Assembly: GCA_940671915.1 (NCBI GenBank)
Contig: CALNVZ010003434.1
Coordinates: 3,870,512-3,934,511 of the forward strand
Reading direction: 5' to 3'
DNA: 64,000 bases
Source: Paracentrotus lividus
Lineage: Eukaryota; Echinodermata; Echinoidea; Camarodonta; Echinidae
Below, piece by piece: positions 11,195-22,681 of this stretch. The position numbers and the translations under genes are program-made. Each line of letters opens with the position of its first letter. The stretch's first letter is position 1. The notes beneath the pieces are model-generated. The model was not told where the DNA came from and ran no database searches. It saw nothing but the letters and a program-made list of their open reading frames with translations.

Positions 11195-12248
11195 CAGGGT
11201 GACCCAGAAAAAAGGAAACCCAACTTTGATCAACAATGATTTCAAAAATATTCCAATGGGGATTATGAAATTTATATCACTGTAAAGTGCAACTCATTAC
11301 CATTCCAATGATATCTCTCTCACCTCACCAATATCATGCTTCGCTGAACCCCACTGTTCTGAAAAAGTCTTGTAAAATTGTGCGTGGTTCACTTTCATGC
11401 ACCTCGAGATGGTTTGTGTGAATGTGCCTGGAAAGGAAACCCAACTTTGATCATCAATAATTTCAAACATATATCAGTGGTGATTAAGAAGTTTATATCA
11501 CTGGAAAGTATAACTCATTACCATTCTAATGATACCTCTCTCAGCTCACCAATATCATGCATCACTGAACCCCATTGTTTTGAAAATTGTCTCGCAAAAT
11601 TGGGATATTATGTTCTCTTTCATGCTCCTTGATATGAGTTGCTTTTAAGGTTCCTAAACAATCTAAGTAGAGCATTCCGGTGACTTTAATAAATGGGTTT
11701 GATAAATGGGTTGGAAATGTCTACTTATTTAGTCCGTTAATCTTACCATCCAGGTAATTTCATCATGTTACTGCTCACAACAACCCAGAGAACCTTTAGT
11801 TCTCCGTGGAGAATGTAAGAAGCATGACAGTGCATCAATCACAATTTTTCAAGATATTTTCAGAACAATGGGGTTCAGTGATGCGTGACATTGGCGAGCT
11901 GAAAGAGATATCAATAAAATGATAATGAGTGGCACTTTCCAGTGATATAAACGTCATAATTACCACTGTCATGTTTTTTAAATGATTGATGATGAAAGTT
12001 GGGTTTCCTTTTTAGGCACATTGCAACAACACATCTCAATGAGCGTGAAAGTGAACCACTCACAATTTTGCAAGACATTTTCAAAACAATGGGGTTCAGT
12101 GATGCGTGACATTGGTGAGCTGAGCAAGGTATCATTAAAATGGTAATGAGTTGCACTTTCCAGTGATATAAATTTTATAATCACCATGGTAATATTTTTG
12201 AAATTATTGATGATCAAAGTTGGGTTTCCTTTTTTCTGGGTCACCCTG
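11195..12248. mobile_element. TA-flanked element with dimeric inverted arms
   Basis: It starts CAGGGTGACCCAGAAAAAAG and ends with the complement CTTTTTTCTGGGTCACCCTG, with TA on both sides (11193-11194, 12249-12250), as expected for Tc1/mariner-type insertions. Each arm is itself a direct dimer of a ~220-bp unit. GGAAACCCAACTTTGATCA opens a unit at 11214 and again at 11436, and the inverse units end near 12014 and 12232. The unique centre is only about 11650-11820. No transposase motif was found, so it is non-autonomous. Open frames in it are repeat by-products. Confidence 0.75.
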
Positions 12249-12250
12249 TA

Positions 12251-13874
12251 TAAAGAGGGAAAGAGACATAGAGAGAGGGGTGGGGGGATGAATATAGAGA
12301 ATTTAAAGAAGGAGATACATGGATATGGACAGGGAAAAGAGATACAGACAGGTGTAGGATAGAGGGAAAAACGTAGGGAGAGACAGGAAAGATAGATAAC
12401 AGAGCAAGTAAAAGTAGAGAAAAGAATAGGAGAATCACTGTCTGTTTTAATGGGAGTCACTGCAACCTGCAGCTATTTCACCACCTCAGGTATTTTTAGC
12501 TTCCTGTCCTCTTCGATCCACCCCCCTCAGGAGAAGGAAAAAAGAAGTAGAATGAAGATGACAGGATGATACACATTAGATTAGCGACCCATTAGGGATC
12601 AGGTGCATCGCATCCGAAATGACACTTGTGGCCAGCGAGGGCTCACTCCAAAAGAGGTAAAGCTATTTGTGAATTGTGATGAGCAATTAAATCTCTGTCG
12701 TGTCCTACTTTTCTTCAGTGTGTTGTCAGAGGAGGATCTCACAAGAATGTAAGAAATTAGTGCTTTATTTATTGCTCAACCAGGGTTGAGGAATATCTAT
12801 AATTATGTTGGCTACATTCAATTTCATTTGACAGAAAATAAGTAATATTGTAAGTACTATATTTTAATGACCTATTGACAATAGACAGAATCTGTTTTTT
12901 TTTTCCATACACTGAATCTATTGGAATGAAAGAATTTGGTCTTCAATTTGTTTTTGAAAGAAATGTGATTGAAATATTTTTAAACACATTGTCATGTTAA
13001 CTACATACTATAAAATGCCTATAGACCTATAAGGGGGAAATGGAATGACATTTCAGCTTTAAAAATTTTCATAATCCTCTAACAAATCTGTGGGTTAAAA
13101 AAAAAAAAGAAATCTCTCCTTAATTTTTGGTGGGCTTTTATACATGCATGGTTAAAAATGAATCAAATGTTGTGTAGATTAAAAGATTAAAAAAGGGAAT
13201 GTAATTTGAGATATTTCTGAATCTGTATTTCTTGTAAGGGTTTCTTTTATCAATCTTCCCTGTTTTCGCCGTGTATGTTTATGCCCTACTTCACCCAACC
13301 AAACCACGTCCAAATTGTTTCCACCATCATAAAATTAAGGTCAATCTAAAAATGTTCAAGCCAAGGGAACACATCATATTTTCCCTAAAGAAAAGGGTTA
13401 ATTTCATTCTCTACAATCAAATGTAGTTCATCCCTGATGGTGAAAGAATGATGAAATCTAGTTTGCCAATTCATTCTGATGATTTTCTAGACTAATATTT
13501 ACGCATTTCACCATTCATGCAAGAAAATGGCCTGAAGTAGGATAATAGTTGTATTGGAAGTGTTTATTGAAGCTATTACTGCATAGATATATAGTAAAAA
13601 GATTTGATCTCCAGTGGGGATTTATAGCTCTCACATTGTAAGTTCAAACACAGAGCATTTCATTTGCATCGTTTCTCTCCACCCGCTTGTTAAATGGGTA
13701 CCTGGTTGTGGTTGAACTAGCAAATTTGCAGCTGTAAAATGGCCACATTGCTAGAATGTGGATTGCAGAATTGTTAATAAATCCAAGATAAAATGAGGTA
13801 TGATTATCATAAATTTTTCTAATTTTAGACAGGAACATGGAAAACATGTAAGTACATGTACTTCATTATAAAAG

Positions 13875-13875
<1 letters not shown>
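12251..13875. other. Noncoding stretch, purine-rich at left
   Basis: Positions 12250-12430 are rich in AGAGA and GGGA runs. The rest has no recognisable gene or repeat. Confidence 0.4.

Positions 13876-13917
<42 letters not shown>
13876..13917. repeat. (ATT)n microsatellite
   Basis: A run of about 14 ATT triplets. On the minus strand it produces an asparagine run in an otherwise meaningless open frame. Confidence 0.9.
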
Positions 13918-13919
<2 letters not shown>

Positions 13920-14426
13920 TTTTTAAATTGCTATTTTTAGCCAGCGTATTAATATTATTCAGAGTTGGACAAAAAAAAAGGAGACTGTTCCCTATCTTGA
14001 GTTTAAATGCCATGAGACATCTGTTGTAAAGCTTCTCATGAAACGGTTGCTTTCCAAACCCTTTTAATGGATTGAAGTTAAACTCCCAATAGATTTACGC
14101 TAAGCACTCTTTGGATTTAAGTCCTGTCTATTTCAAGGTCATGCAATTCAGTATACGCCACTTAGATATCTCCTTCACATTCTTTGTGGTCAATAAAGCC
14201 TTAGAAGATCACTCTTGATTCTATTAAGTAACCCAGTTTCATTTACTAAACCCACATCAAAGTGATTCTATGATTATCCCAGTTCATGTACGTAGATACC
14301 ACAATATTGCTACTGCATACAATGTCAGAAAGCCTTTTCTCAGTGAAAACAATCACCACGTCCACCTACAATGTATTGGTACAAAATGTAATGATTGACT
14401 GCAACATTTCTGTATTTTAACATGAA

Positions 14427-14501
14427 CTGGGGGGGGGGGTTGTTTCACAAAGAGTTAAGTGCGACTTTAAGTCTACTTAACTCTTTGTGAAACACCCCCA
14501 G
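14427..14501. mobile_element. 75-bp palindromic mini-MITE
   Basis: The two halves are near-perfect complements: GTTTCACAAAGAGTTAAGT on the left and ACTTAACTCTTTGTGAAAC on the right, enclosed by runs of G and C. The GGGGGTGTTTCA-type end resembles those at 221-466 and 6070. A G homopolymer at the left end is expanded. Confidence 0.65.
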
Positions 14502-15275
14502 GTGTCTTATCACCCAAAATCTGCACAATGTTTGTAAAGGAGGAACCTCAAAATCATGTTAAGCCCCATTGTTTTCTCATTATAATTATCAATATCAATT
14601 ACAAACAGAATCTATTTTTTCCTCATGGGATTTAAAAGGGAAATATTGACACGAGTACATCTTCATTCCTGATGCTTTGCATATCTCCCTTGGAAAGATC
14701 CTATTTCCATGACAAATTTTCCTGTTTTTTTTTTTTCCCTGATGGGGTGTTGAATGTGGTTGAAGGTATTTGTATGGAAAGTGATTGAACATTTTCTCTT
14801 TGTGGTTAACCATTGATAGAAGATTGTAGATTGGGAATTCTTTTTGCATAATTGTGTACACTTCTGTACCATGAGTATCCTTGACTTTATTGTTCTTTAA
14901 AAATATTCAAATACTAAAGAATGTTCTTACACAAATACTTATCTGGGTTTCAAAAAACAAAAGTATGTATATAGGTAAAAATTATGGCCATTTGAATAAA
15001 CACCACAGTGTGATCTAACTTGTTGAATAAGTTTTCAATACAAAAATAAATAATGTGTGATATTCAAATTTTCAATTCATGAATCATATGATTTATTGAG
15101 AAAAGGTCTATAATTCAAAGCATACAGTTTTTTTTTTGTACAGAGCAATTGAAGGGTTAGCTTGAATCCTAGCACTGTTAACACTGACAGTTGTATCATG
15201 TTTTGAGCATGTTTCAGTACACAAACAGAATACAAACCCCAAACTAGTTTTCTTTTCAGGTACATGTACATGTAG
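14502..15275. other. Noncoding stretch, nothing recognised
   Basis: No family signature in any frame. Confidence 0.4.
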
Positions 15276-15553
15276 GAGGTGTCAGGAGGCCATTGGGACC
15301 AAGCTTTTTAATGAGACTTTCTGTTGTTGATCCCCAAGCTATTATTCTGAGCTACCTTTTGTTGTTAGTCTGCCATTGTTTTGCCAATTAACTTATGAAG
15401 CAGAACGCAAAACTAATCGTCAAATAGAACATGAAGAAACTCATTTTAATAGCAGGTGTCAGGTGGCCAGTGGGAGTAGGGTTTTTTAATGAGCCTCTTT
15501 GGTTTTCCTCTGTGCTATTATTCTGATCTGCTTTTTAAATGTAGAGTACCATT

Positions 15554-16328
15554 AGGTGGATTCACAACTGCCCGATCTGGAAAAGTTCTCGTAATCTCTG
15601 ATCGGGTATTCTTACCCCGATCACAAACTACGCGTAATTTTGCAAGTGTGAAACCAAACTACGCGTAATATTCCCGAAGATAAATTCCCGTAAATTAGTA
15701 GGTACTTCGTCGAAACTACGCGTAGTTTCGCCAAGGTCGTGGGAACTTTTGTAGTGTGAACATAAATTACGGGAACTGTCTATTTATCCTTTCTTTTTCT
15801 TATGTATTTCTTTGTTTTTCCTTCTTTCTTGTCGTTCCTTATGTATTTCATTGTTTTTCCTTCTTTCCCCGCTTTTCTTATGTATTTCTTTGTTTTTCTT
15901 TCTTTCTTCTCGTTCCTTATGTATTTTCTTTGTTTTTCCTTCTTTCTTCTCTTTCCTTATGTATTTCTTTGTTTTTCCTTCTTTCCCCTCTTTCCTTATA
16001 TACTTCTTTATTTTCCTTCTTTCTTTGCTTTCCTTATGTATTTCTTTGTTTTTCTTTATTCACCTCTTTCCTTATGTATTTCTTTATTTTTCCTTCTTTC
16101 TTCTCTTTCCTTACGTATTTCTTTGTTTTTCCTTATTTCCCCTCTTTTCTTATGTATTTCTTTGTTTTTCCTCTTTCTTCCCTTTTTTATAACTTCGGGT
16201 ATTTTCCCTGGAAAAAGACGGTTCGGGCAGATGTGAACACAAAACATAAATTACGAGTATTTTGGTGATTGAAACAGTTCTCGTAAATTACGGGAATTTT
16301 TCCTGATCGAGTAGGTGTGAATCCACCT
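15554..16328. mobile_element. TIR element with internal 39-bp minisatellite
   Basis: The left end AGGTGGATTCACAACTGCCC pairs with the right end, inverted AGGTGGATTCACACCTACTC. Subterminal motifs such as AAATTACGGGAA, ACTACGCGTA and TAGTGTGAACATAA repeat on both sides. The central half is a T-rich minisatellite. The left-hand empty copy of the surrounding duplication shows precise insertion with a target duplication of at most two bases. No transposase is encoded. Confidence 0.75.
15780..16190 (+). repeat. T-rich minisatellite, ~39-bp unit
   Basis: The unit begins CCTTATGTATTTCTTTGTTT and ends with CTTCTTTCTTCTCTTT. Starts at 15915, 15955 and 15994 give a 39-40-base period, with roughly ten units. 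All three plus frames are open because the unit has no stop codons, so the 126-170 codon open frames are not genes. Its core CCTTATGT...TTGTTTTTC is shared with the minisatellite at 4195-4680, which lies in a different transposon. Confidence 0.75.
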
Positions 16329-16375
16329 CTTGTTTTGCCAATTTGCTCATGTGGGAAGACCTTTAAATGAAAAAC

Positions 16376-18404
16376 AAGGAAAGCGTTGAAATTCTTATAT
16401 TTTTATTGCTAACCTTTGCTGAACTTTATCAAAGAGTGTGTTCACTAACTGCAGTGCTCTTCTACTTTCTTTTCTTTCTTTTTTTTGTGATAAAAATCCT
16501 AATACCAATATTCTCCTATAAATTTACTCAATGAATTTATACTTTGAATTGTAAATAAAAGTTTTTAGAGGAGACTTACTCTTGTAATGTTTTTAGTTTT
16601 AGTATCCCATGCTTAATTTAAATATGATTATTAAAATGATTATATTCAACACATTTAATTCCAATTTCACTTTACAAACTACATGTAAATGAAAACTGGA
16701 GAACAATATGAGAAAATCTTGTAGAAATTTATCTTTTAGTGAGACTTTGGTCATACATGTAGTATGAACAGGTTGACTGAAAAGATTGGCAATGATTGCT
16801 ACAGGAGTTGGGTTTATTTGAAAGTCCCAAGGCACTGAGGAAGGCCAAGGAAACACATGTAAAGTCTGGTCTGATAGTAAGAGAACAATCTCCACCAACC
16901 AGCAGTGGTTTGCAAGCGCTTGTTTACAGAGTTACCTCAAAATAGAAAATGCTTTTTTTTCGTTGACAGGTGCTGTCAAATACTGTTACATCATTCTAGT
17001 GTATCAGTTTATTGGATCGATTCAAGTGGTATATATTCTCTTTTATTTCAAAGTTACTATCATTTGAGCGGAGTTTAAAAATGTAGTTTATTGTTGTCTT
17101 GAACAATCAGTGTTGGTTGCTCTTAATTCAATTGGATTTGTATCCAATCTTTGCCAGAACTGAAGATTATAACTATAAATCAATAGTTATAGTTTCGTAA
17201 ATGATTTTAGTTGTGGATATCATTACATACAGGTTTTTGACAAATAACGTTGACATGATGGTTCATGTTGCAGAATATCCTAGCGTCAAATTGCAGATAA
17301 AAATATGCCTTTGATGCAAAATTAATGGGACAGTGTCATAACTAGAGCAATGTAGTTCTACTCTTGCTTCTAAACTTGTACTATTACAAACCAGTCACAC
17401 CAGCTAAACCTGTGCTTAACCAAATGAAAAATGATATTAACCTATATAACGAACACTGTTTGTCATTCTTTTATTTGGCCTCTGTTTCGCAATGTGACTA
17501 GGATCAGGCTTTCATGTCATTGTGCATACCATTTTGATTAAACTCTCTTAATGCTTTCAGCAAACACTTACATGTACGTGTATTTCAAACAAAAATAATT
17601 ATTAACTAGCTGCACTTTTCTGTGTGAAATATTGATCAGTGCTTTGAAGGACATACAGTGGCTGTCTATCTGTCTACTGACAATATTGTAAGTACAGCTG
17701 GACAAGTCTGCTAGTACTGGATTATAATGATCGATGCTAAAACATGTTTGACGAATCTGTTCTTATTTCTTGTTTAACTAATTATGTTGCATGCGTAAAG
17801 TATTGTTTCCACTTTGAAAGAAAATATTACAGTTTTTGTTTTTGTTTTATCCCTGTGCATGCCACATTAATTTGGAGCAAAAAAAAAAACGTTATCTTTT
17901 TTTTAAATTTTTTTTTTAAATAATATAAAAAGGCCTTGTGTTATATGAATAACTCTATGAACACAATGCTGTATTACAGACCCTAACATTTGTGTTGTTC
18001 CGTCTATGTATATGATCCGCTATTTTATGCCGACTGCATGTAAATAATTGATGGAATTACATAAATGGCAAACAAGATGAAGATGAAGAACAGCTCAATA
18101 TCAATGAGAAAGAAGAATACATGTAGCTATTAATAGCAAGAACCGAGGAAGCCATGTACATGTAATTGATGATGTAAATATGTGGGTGGGCGGGATAAGG
18201 TTATAATGCTAAACAAATGTAGACATATTCTGTTGACATTTTACAATGTTAATTGTTGTAAAGTACAGTATCTTCATATAAGAGCCATGTTGCTATCTTA
18301 GTTAGATATTGACATATTACCATACATTTTTTTTTTTCCTTTTAATTATAGTCTATTTCGGATAGGAGGCACATTGCTATCTTGGTTAGATATTAATATA
18401 TTAC
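16376..18404. other. AT-rich noncoding stretch, nothing recognised
   Basis: Two kilobases without recognisable exon or structured repeat. Several TACATGTA copies are present, as throughout the window. Confidence 0.4.
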
Positions 18405-19105
18405 CAGGCCTCTACAAAAATTCAATTTTTCACTTGCCGTGCAGGGCAAGTGAAATTCTTTTTTGCTTGCCCAAGAGAAAAAAACAAATGCCCGAATTTT
18501 CTTTTTGTTTTCTTTGTTTAGAACCTAATTTTGATTTTTTTAGTCCATTTTAGTCCATAAACGACGAGCCTACATGTATAAAGATTGAGAATATAAGCCA
18601 CACCTCTAAAATTTGGACCAACAGGGGGAAAAAGAAGAAGTAATTGCCATTTTAATTAAATGATTTTCAAGCCAAATTATCTTGTTTCTACATACATGAA
18701 ACAAAAAAACAAAAAACAAAAATTAAAAAAAATAGCTTTGAAAGAAATATTAAACAAAAAGTAGGAAAGGAAATACTTGCATCCAAATTCTTATAATTTT
18801 CTCATCTAGGGGCCTATAAATATTACACCTACAATGAGTCTGCATATTGGTCTACAAATGTAGCTGTCAAAAACGTCAAAACAGGTTGATGTTTTGATAA
18901 ATAAACTTGCTTTTATCAGAAGTTTTGAGGACTTGATTTTTGTATAATATTTTTTGTTTTTTTGAGGTAAGATGTCACACAGGGCCTACATCTTGCTCTC
19001 AAATCATTACTTTCCCAATCGGGCAAGTGACTTTGAACTTTGCTTGCCCACCTGTGGTTTCCACTTGGGCAAGCAGGCAAGTGGGTTTCTAGCACCCTGT
19101 ATTAC
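18405..19105. mobile_element. Probable TIR-type element with GGGCAAG hairpins
   Basis: CACTTGCC and GGGCAAGTG motifs lie in both orientations at the left (18432-18470) and right (19018-19084) ends and can pair across and within the ends. The AT-rich middle has no coding signal. The layout parallels that of 42740-43150, where the motif is GTTGCCC/GGGCAAC. The exact termini are uncertain; CTCTAC near the left end is shared by both. Confidence 0.45.
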
Positions 19106-19136
19106 TATGCTATTTTGTATATTATGACAGTTTATC

Positions 19137-19168
19137 AGGACAACTACCCCTGGAAAATTACCCCCTGA
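19137..19168. repeat. Fragment of GGACAACTACCCC repeat
   Basis: AGGACAACTACCCCTGGAAA followed by ATTACCCCC resembles 51260-51303. It looks like the remnant of one dispersed short-period repeat. Confidence 0.45.
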
Positions 19169-20256
19169 AAGAAAGTAAAGGTTACTAGTAGGTACGTAGA
19201 GTTTTGTCACTCTTTTTGAAGTACTTTCCAATCTTTTACGTGAAGATAGTAGTTAGAATTATTTGCTTGTTGTGTTTTACCATGAATTCCTTAATATAAC
19301 TTTTGCCGCACATGCAGATGGAAAGTTTCTAAATGCTATCGAGACCGAACGATCAATACACTGGATTGTATTGTGTTTCCCATTAACTATATAACAGTAG
19401 CAATTACTCTTATTTGACCTTTTAACCTTTTGATGCAGAAGACTAATTGTGCCTTTATAGAAGACACAATAGCCATAGCCACATCAGTTGAGTACTTTCA
19501 CATGAAGGTTGAGAGTTGCAATTACCGCCATAATTACCACCTCGTATACTACTTATTGAAGCAGGATAAATGTAACCTGTATTCTCATGACAGCTACATG
19601 TATAGATTGTTTCAAACAAAAAAGTTAGCAGTGGGCAAATTGCATAAATACATTGCACATGTATGCATGTTATCCAAGCCAATTGACAAAAGAAAATTTG
19701 CTATTAATATGCCATTTTAAGATAGCTTAGATACTCATTTTATATGTAATTTATGCCCATTTTTGAGACCCCCCACCCCCCCCCCCAAGAGAAAAAAAAC
19801 CCCCAAAACAACCAAACAAAACAAAACAAAAAGATGAAACAAACCAAATAAAACCTTATATCCTGGCAACAAAAACTGAACATTGTGAACTGTCTCCAGA
19901 CGAGGTATCTCAAGTTTGTTTGTTGTTTAAGACTAAATGCAAACCACCTGTAATTTTTCAAAATGAATTCTTGCCAATGGTCTTTAGTGGTTGATTACAT
20001 TCATTAATTGCAGATAAACAGATGGTTAAATCCACATTGTTTGTTTCAAGCTGGGATACCTCTTTATTGAAACACTCTATGCAATATGAAATATATTTAT
20101 GCTTTTGTGATCAATGTTTGATGAAAAGATTGGGCGTGATTTTGAATTACAAACTCATTATAGTGCAAGGTCAACACTGCCTATGAACATTGTAGAGTCC
20201 CACCTCCCTGATTATATGAGAACCTGTATGAGGTTTTGTGGTAATGAAGCAGTTCT
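19169..20256. other. Noncoding stretch, nothing recognised
   Basis: Includes a C-rich then A-rich low-complexity patch at 19770-19840. Open frames of up to 96 codons have no recognisable motif. Confidence 0.4.
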
Positions 20257-20400
20257 CCTGGGGGGCATTTCATCAAAGGACTTGTTGGCTGTTTTATCCG
20301 ACAAACTGTTATAAGCTACTGAAATGCTTGCATCTGATTGGCTGAGAGTAAATTTGTTGGATAAACAACTGACAAGCCCTTTGATGAAATGCCCACCAGG
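20257..20400. mobile_element. 144-bp MITE
   Basis: The left end CCTGGGGGGCATTTCATCAA continues with AGGACTTGT. The right end read inverted is CCTGGTGGGCATTTCATCAA followed by AGGGCTTGT. Inner TTTTATCCGACAAAC pairs with GTTGGATAAA. A related, left-diverged copy is at 5948-6084. No coding content. Confidence 0.75.
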
Positions 20401-20654
20401 TTCTGATTTTAAAAATGTGCACATGTCTCTAGGTGCCTGTGTGTTTGGTATAGCAAGATTTTATAACAGTATAGTTGTAACAAGGTAACAAGGCTTTGTT
20501 TCAAGCAACTCGTTATAATGGGAGTGAACTGTATAGAGATTATAAGTAAGCTTATGGTAAAATTGTAAATCATATCATTTCAAAAATCATTGTTATTGAT
20601 GAAATGTGAACAAATGTAACATGTATGTAAACTTGAAATTATTGTAAACATGCA

Positions 20655-20720
20655 TAATTCAGCACATGGCTGCAAGGCATTGTTTTTAATAAAGACCATT
20701 ATTGAATTGAATTGAATTGA
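20655..20720 (+). repeat. Retroposon-like 3' tail (TTGAA)n
   Basis: AATAAAGACCATT is followed by ATTGAATTGAATTGAATTG. The arrangement is like that at 1430-1466 and suggests the 3' end of a truncated non-LTR element. The body upstream (20420-20655) was not identified. Confidence 0.4.
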
Positions 20721-21897
20721 TTGGGAATTGTACAAAACTACATACTTACACCCAGAGTGTTAAATTTTACAACTCTGTTTTTTGCAATGGTGCACCTGTC
20801 ATCATTAAAAATTGTGTGTCCAAAAAAAAAATGTACCACTCTTAGGGTTAAGGAAGTGAAGTTTAAACCTCTCAAGTCAAGTAAGGCCTCTCCCCCTCAA
20901 ATAAAAAGAAGGGGAAAAGAATCTTATACCAAATATTAACAATGATTAAAAAAAAAAACAATTTAATCACATGATATCTTTAAAACAACCATTTCTCCTT
21001 TCAAATGGACTACAGAACTTCAGGTGTGAACTGTATTTTAGCTTGTGTGGAACTGTGGGTGTAGTTTGACCATGGAGATACTAAGTTAGTGTCTCCATGG
21101 TTTGACAGACATTGAGTGCTCGATATGTGGCAGTCCCTGTGTTATGACTTACTCTAGTAACGTTGAAACAGCTTTCAATTCTATCACCTCTGACAATATT
21201 TAGAGCATGACAGCACCCATATAGCCATGTGGTAGACATGATGGTGTGAACACTTCCCACAGACTCAAAGAGAGAAAGGCAGATACACATAGTGAGAAAT
21301 TGAGAGAAGGAGGAGAATTAAAGAGAAAAAAGTAGTGTCACTTAACTTAAGATTATTACCTGAACCAATTGAAATACTTCCTCAAGTAGTAAAGTGTGAA
21401 AATGGAGAACATATATCTTAAGCCATTCATCTCTAGACACCCTCAAATCATTGCCAAGGTTACAGAGATGATTGAGATTTATGAGGGTGGGATTAACTGG
21501 TTTTATCCCAAGATAATCCTAAGATATGGGATGAGATTAGTGAGATCAGATGATTTTGGTTGCCTGTAACATACCAAGGAAACTCTATTTGGGCTTCCTT
21601 ATTTCATTTTTCCATGCATTTTTTTTTCTGGATTTGTCTATTTATGGTCTCTCCATGTGTTAGTGTTGAGCTGTCTTGTTGAGTTATATCGGGTCAGCAT
21701 TTTGGTGTTCGGGGTGGTAATGCAGTAGTGTGCACTGACTTGTAATTCACTGACATATTTGTTTTGTTTTGGAATAGTAAACTTGTAGTTCAAAAGTATA
21801 TGGTTATTCAGTAAGCTATACCAGTGTGTTTGCATTGGAATTTCATATTTCCCTGACACAGCATATCATGATCACCTTTGTGTAAGAAGTTACTTAG
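20721..21897. other. Noncoding stretch, nothing recognised
   Basis: No gene or repeat that I can support. Confidence 0.4.
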
Positions 21898-22157
21898 CGC
21901 AATGTCGCCTTCCCAGAAAAAAAAGTACTTAACATATAGGCCTATATCGTCGACATGGAGCCAGAAGGGCGCTATTGCAGATCAAGGATGTTCCGTTGGG
22001 AGCCAGAAGGGTGCTATTACCATTGACTTTGTACAGTAATAGCGCCCTTTTCGCTCTCAATGGAACATTTATAAGATGCAATAACGCCCTTCTGGCTCCC
22101 AACAGACGATATACAGGTTAATATTTGGGCCAAGTACCTGGGAAGGCGACATTGAGC
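21898..22157. mobile_element. Nested inverted-repeat element
   Basis: The outer arms CAATGTCGCCTTCCCAG (21900-21916) and CTGGGAAGGCGACATTG (22138-22154) are perfect complements. Inside them, TATATCGTC-type ends near 21944 and 22107-22115 are followed by two direct and two inverted copies of GGAGCCAGAAGGGCGCTATT. The inner part is homologous to 1197-1306. A further partial AGGAAGGTGACAATAC lies just outside at about 22174. No protein is encoded. Confidence 0.7.
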
Positions 22158-22681
22158 AAATTGCCTTCTTGCAGGAAGGTGACAATACATGTATGTAGTT
22201 TGTATTTTAGTTTAAAACTTGCCATTTATTATTTTCCTTTATTCCAAATTTTGCCTTTGCTCATATAATTAAACTGCACATCAACTTTAATTTCCTGCAT
22301 AGGTTGCATTGATCCCTTTGGCCATAACAAAACTGCCGACTTGATTTTAATTGAAGAAAATTGCCCAGCATAGTGTTAATAATCTCTTTACAAATACAGT
22401 GCTTACACAAATGCAAATTTATTGTACCCCTAGATTCCTATTATAATATTAAATTGTAGGCCAAATATAAAAATTACAGACTGATTTTAATTAATGAAAA
22501 AAATTGACTTGGGAAGAGAACATTATGATCATAGTGCTGTTTTCAAAACCCAGTGTGATATCAAATTGATTAAATATCAATATTTGATATAATTTCATAA
22601 TTTAACCTTTTTTCTTTTTACATGTACCTCCACTCCCAATCTTGTTGTACATATGTATAGTAATCTATGTAACATATTTAA
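22158..22681. other. AT-rich noncoding stretch, nothing recognised
   Basis: No open frame or repeat of note. Confidence 0.4.

Larger units (their letters stand above)
15276..16375. repeat. Tandem duplication (~180 bp) with second copy interrupted
   Basis: Copy 1 runs from GGTGTCAGGAGGCCATTGGG (15277) to CCATTGTTTTGCCAATTAAC (about 15393). Copy 2 starts GGTGTCAGGTGGCCAGTGGG at about 15457, is cut at ACCATT (15553), and resumes at TTGTTTTGCCAATTTGCTCA (16330). The segment 15554-16328 is absent from copy 1, so copy 1 is a natural empty site for the inserted element. Confidence 0.75.

Noticed and set aside
15756..16268. 170-codon open frame with Phe/Leu-rich 13-residue repeats
   Set aside because: Same reason: 39-bp minisatellite within a transposon.
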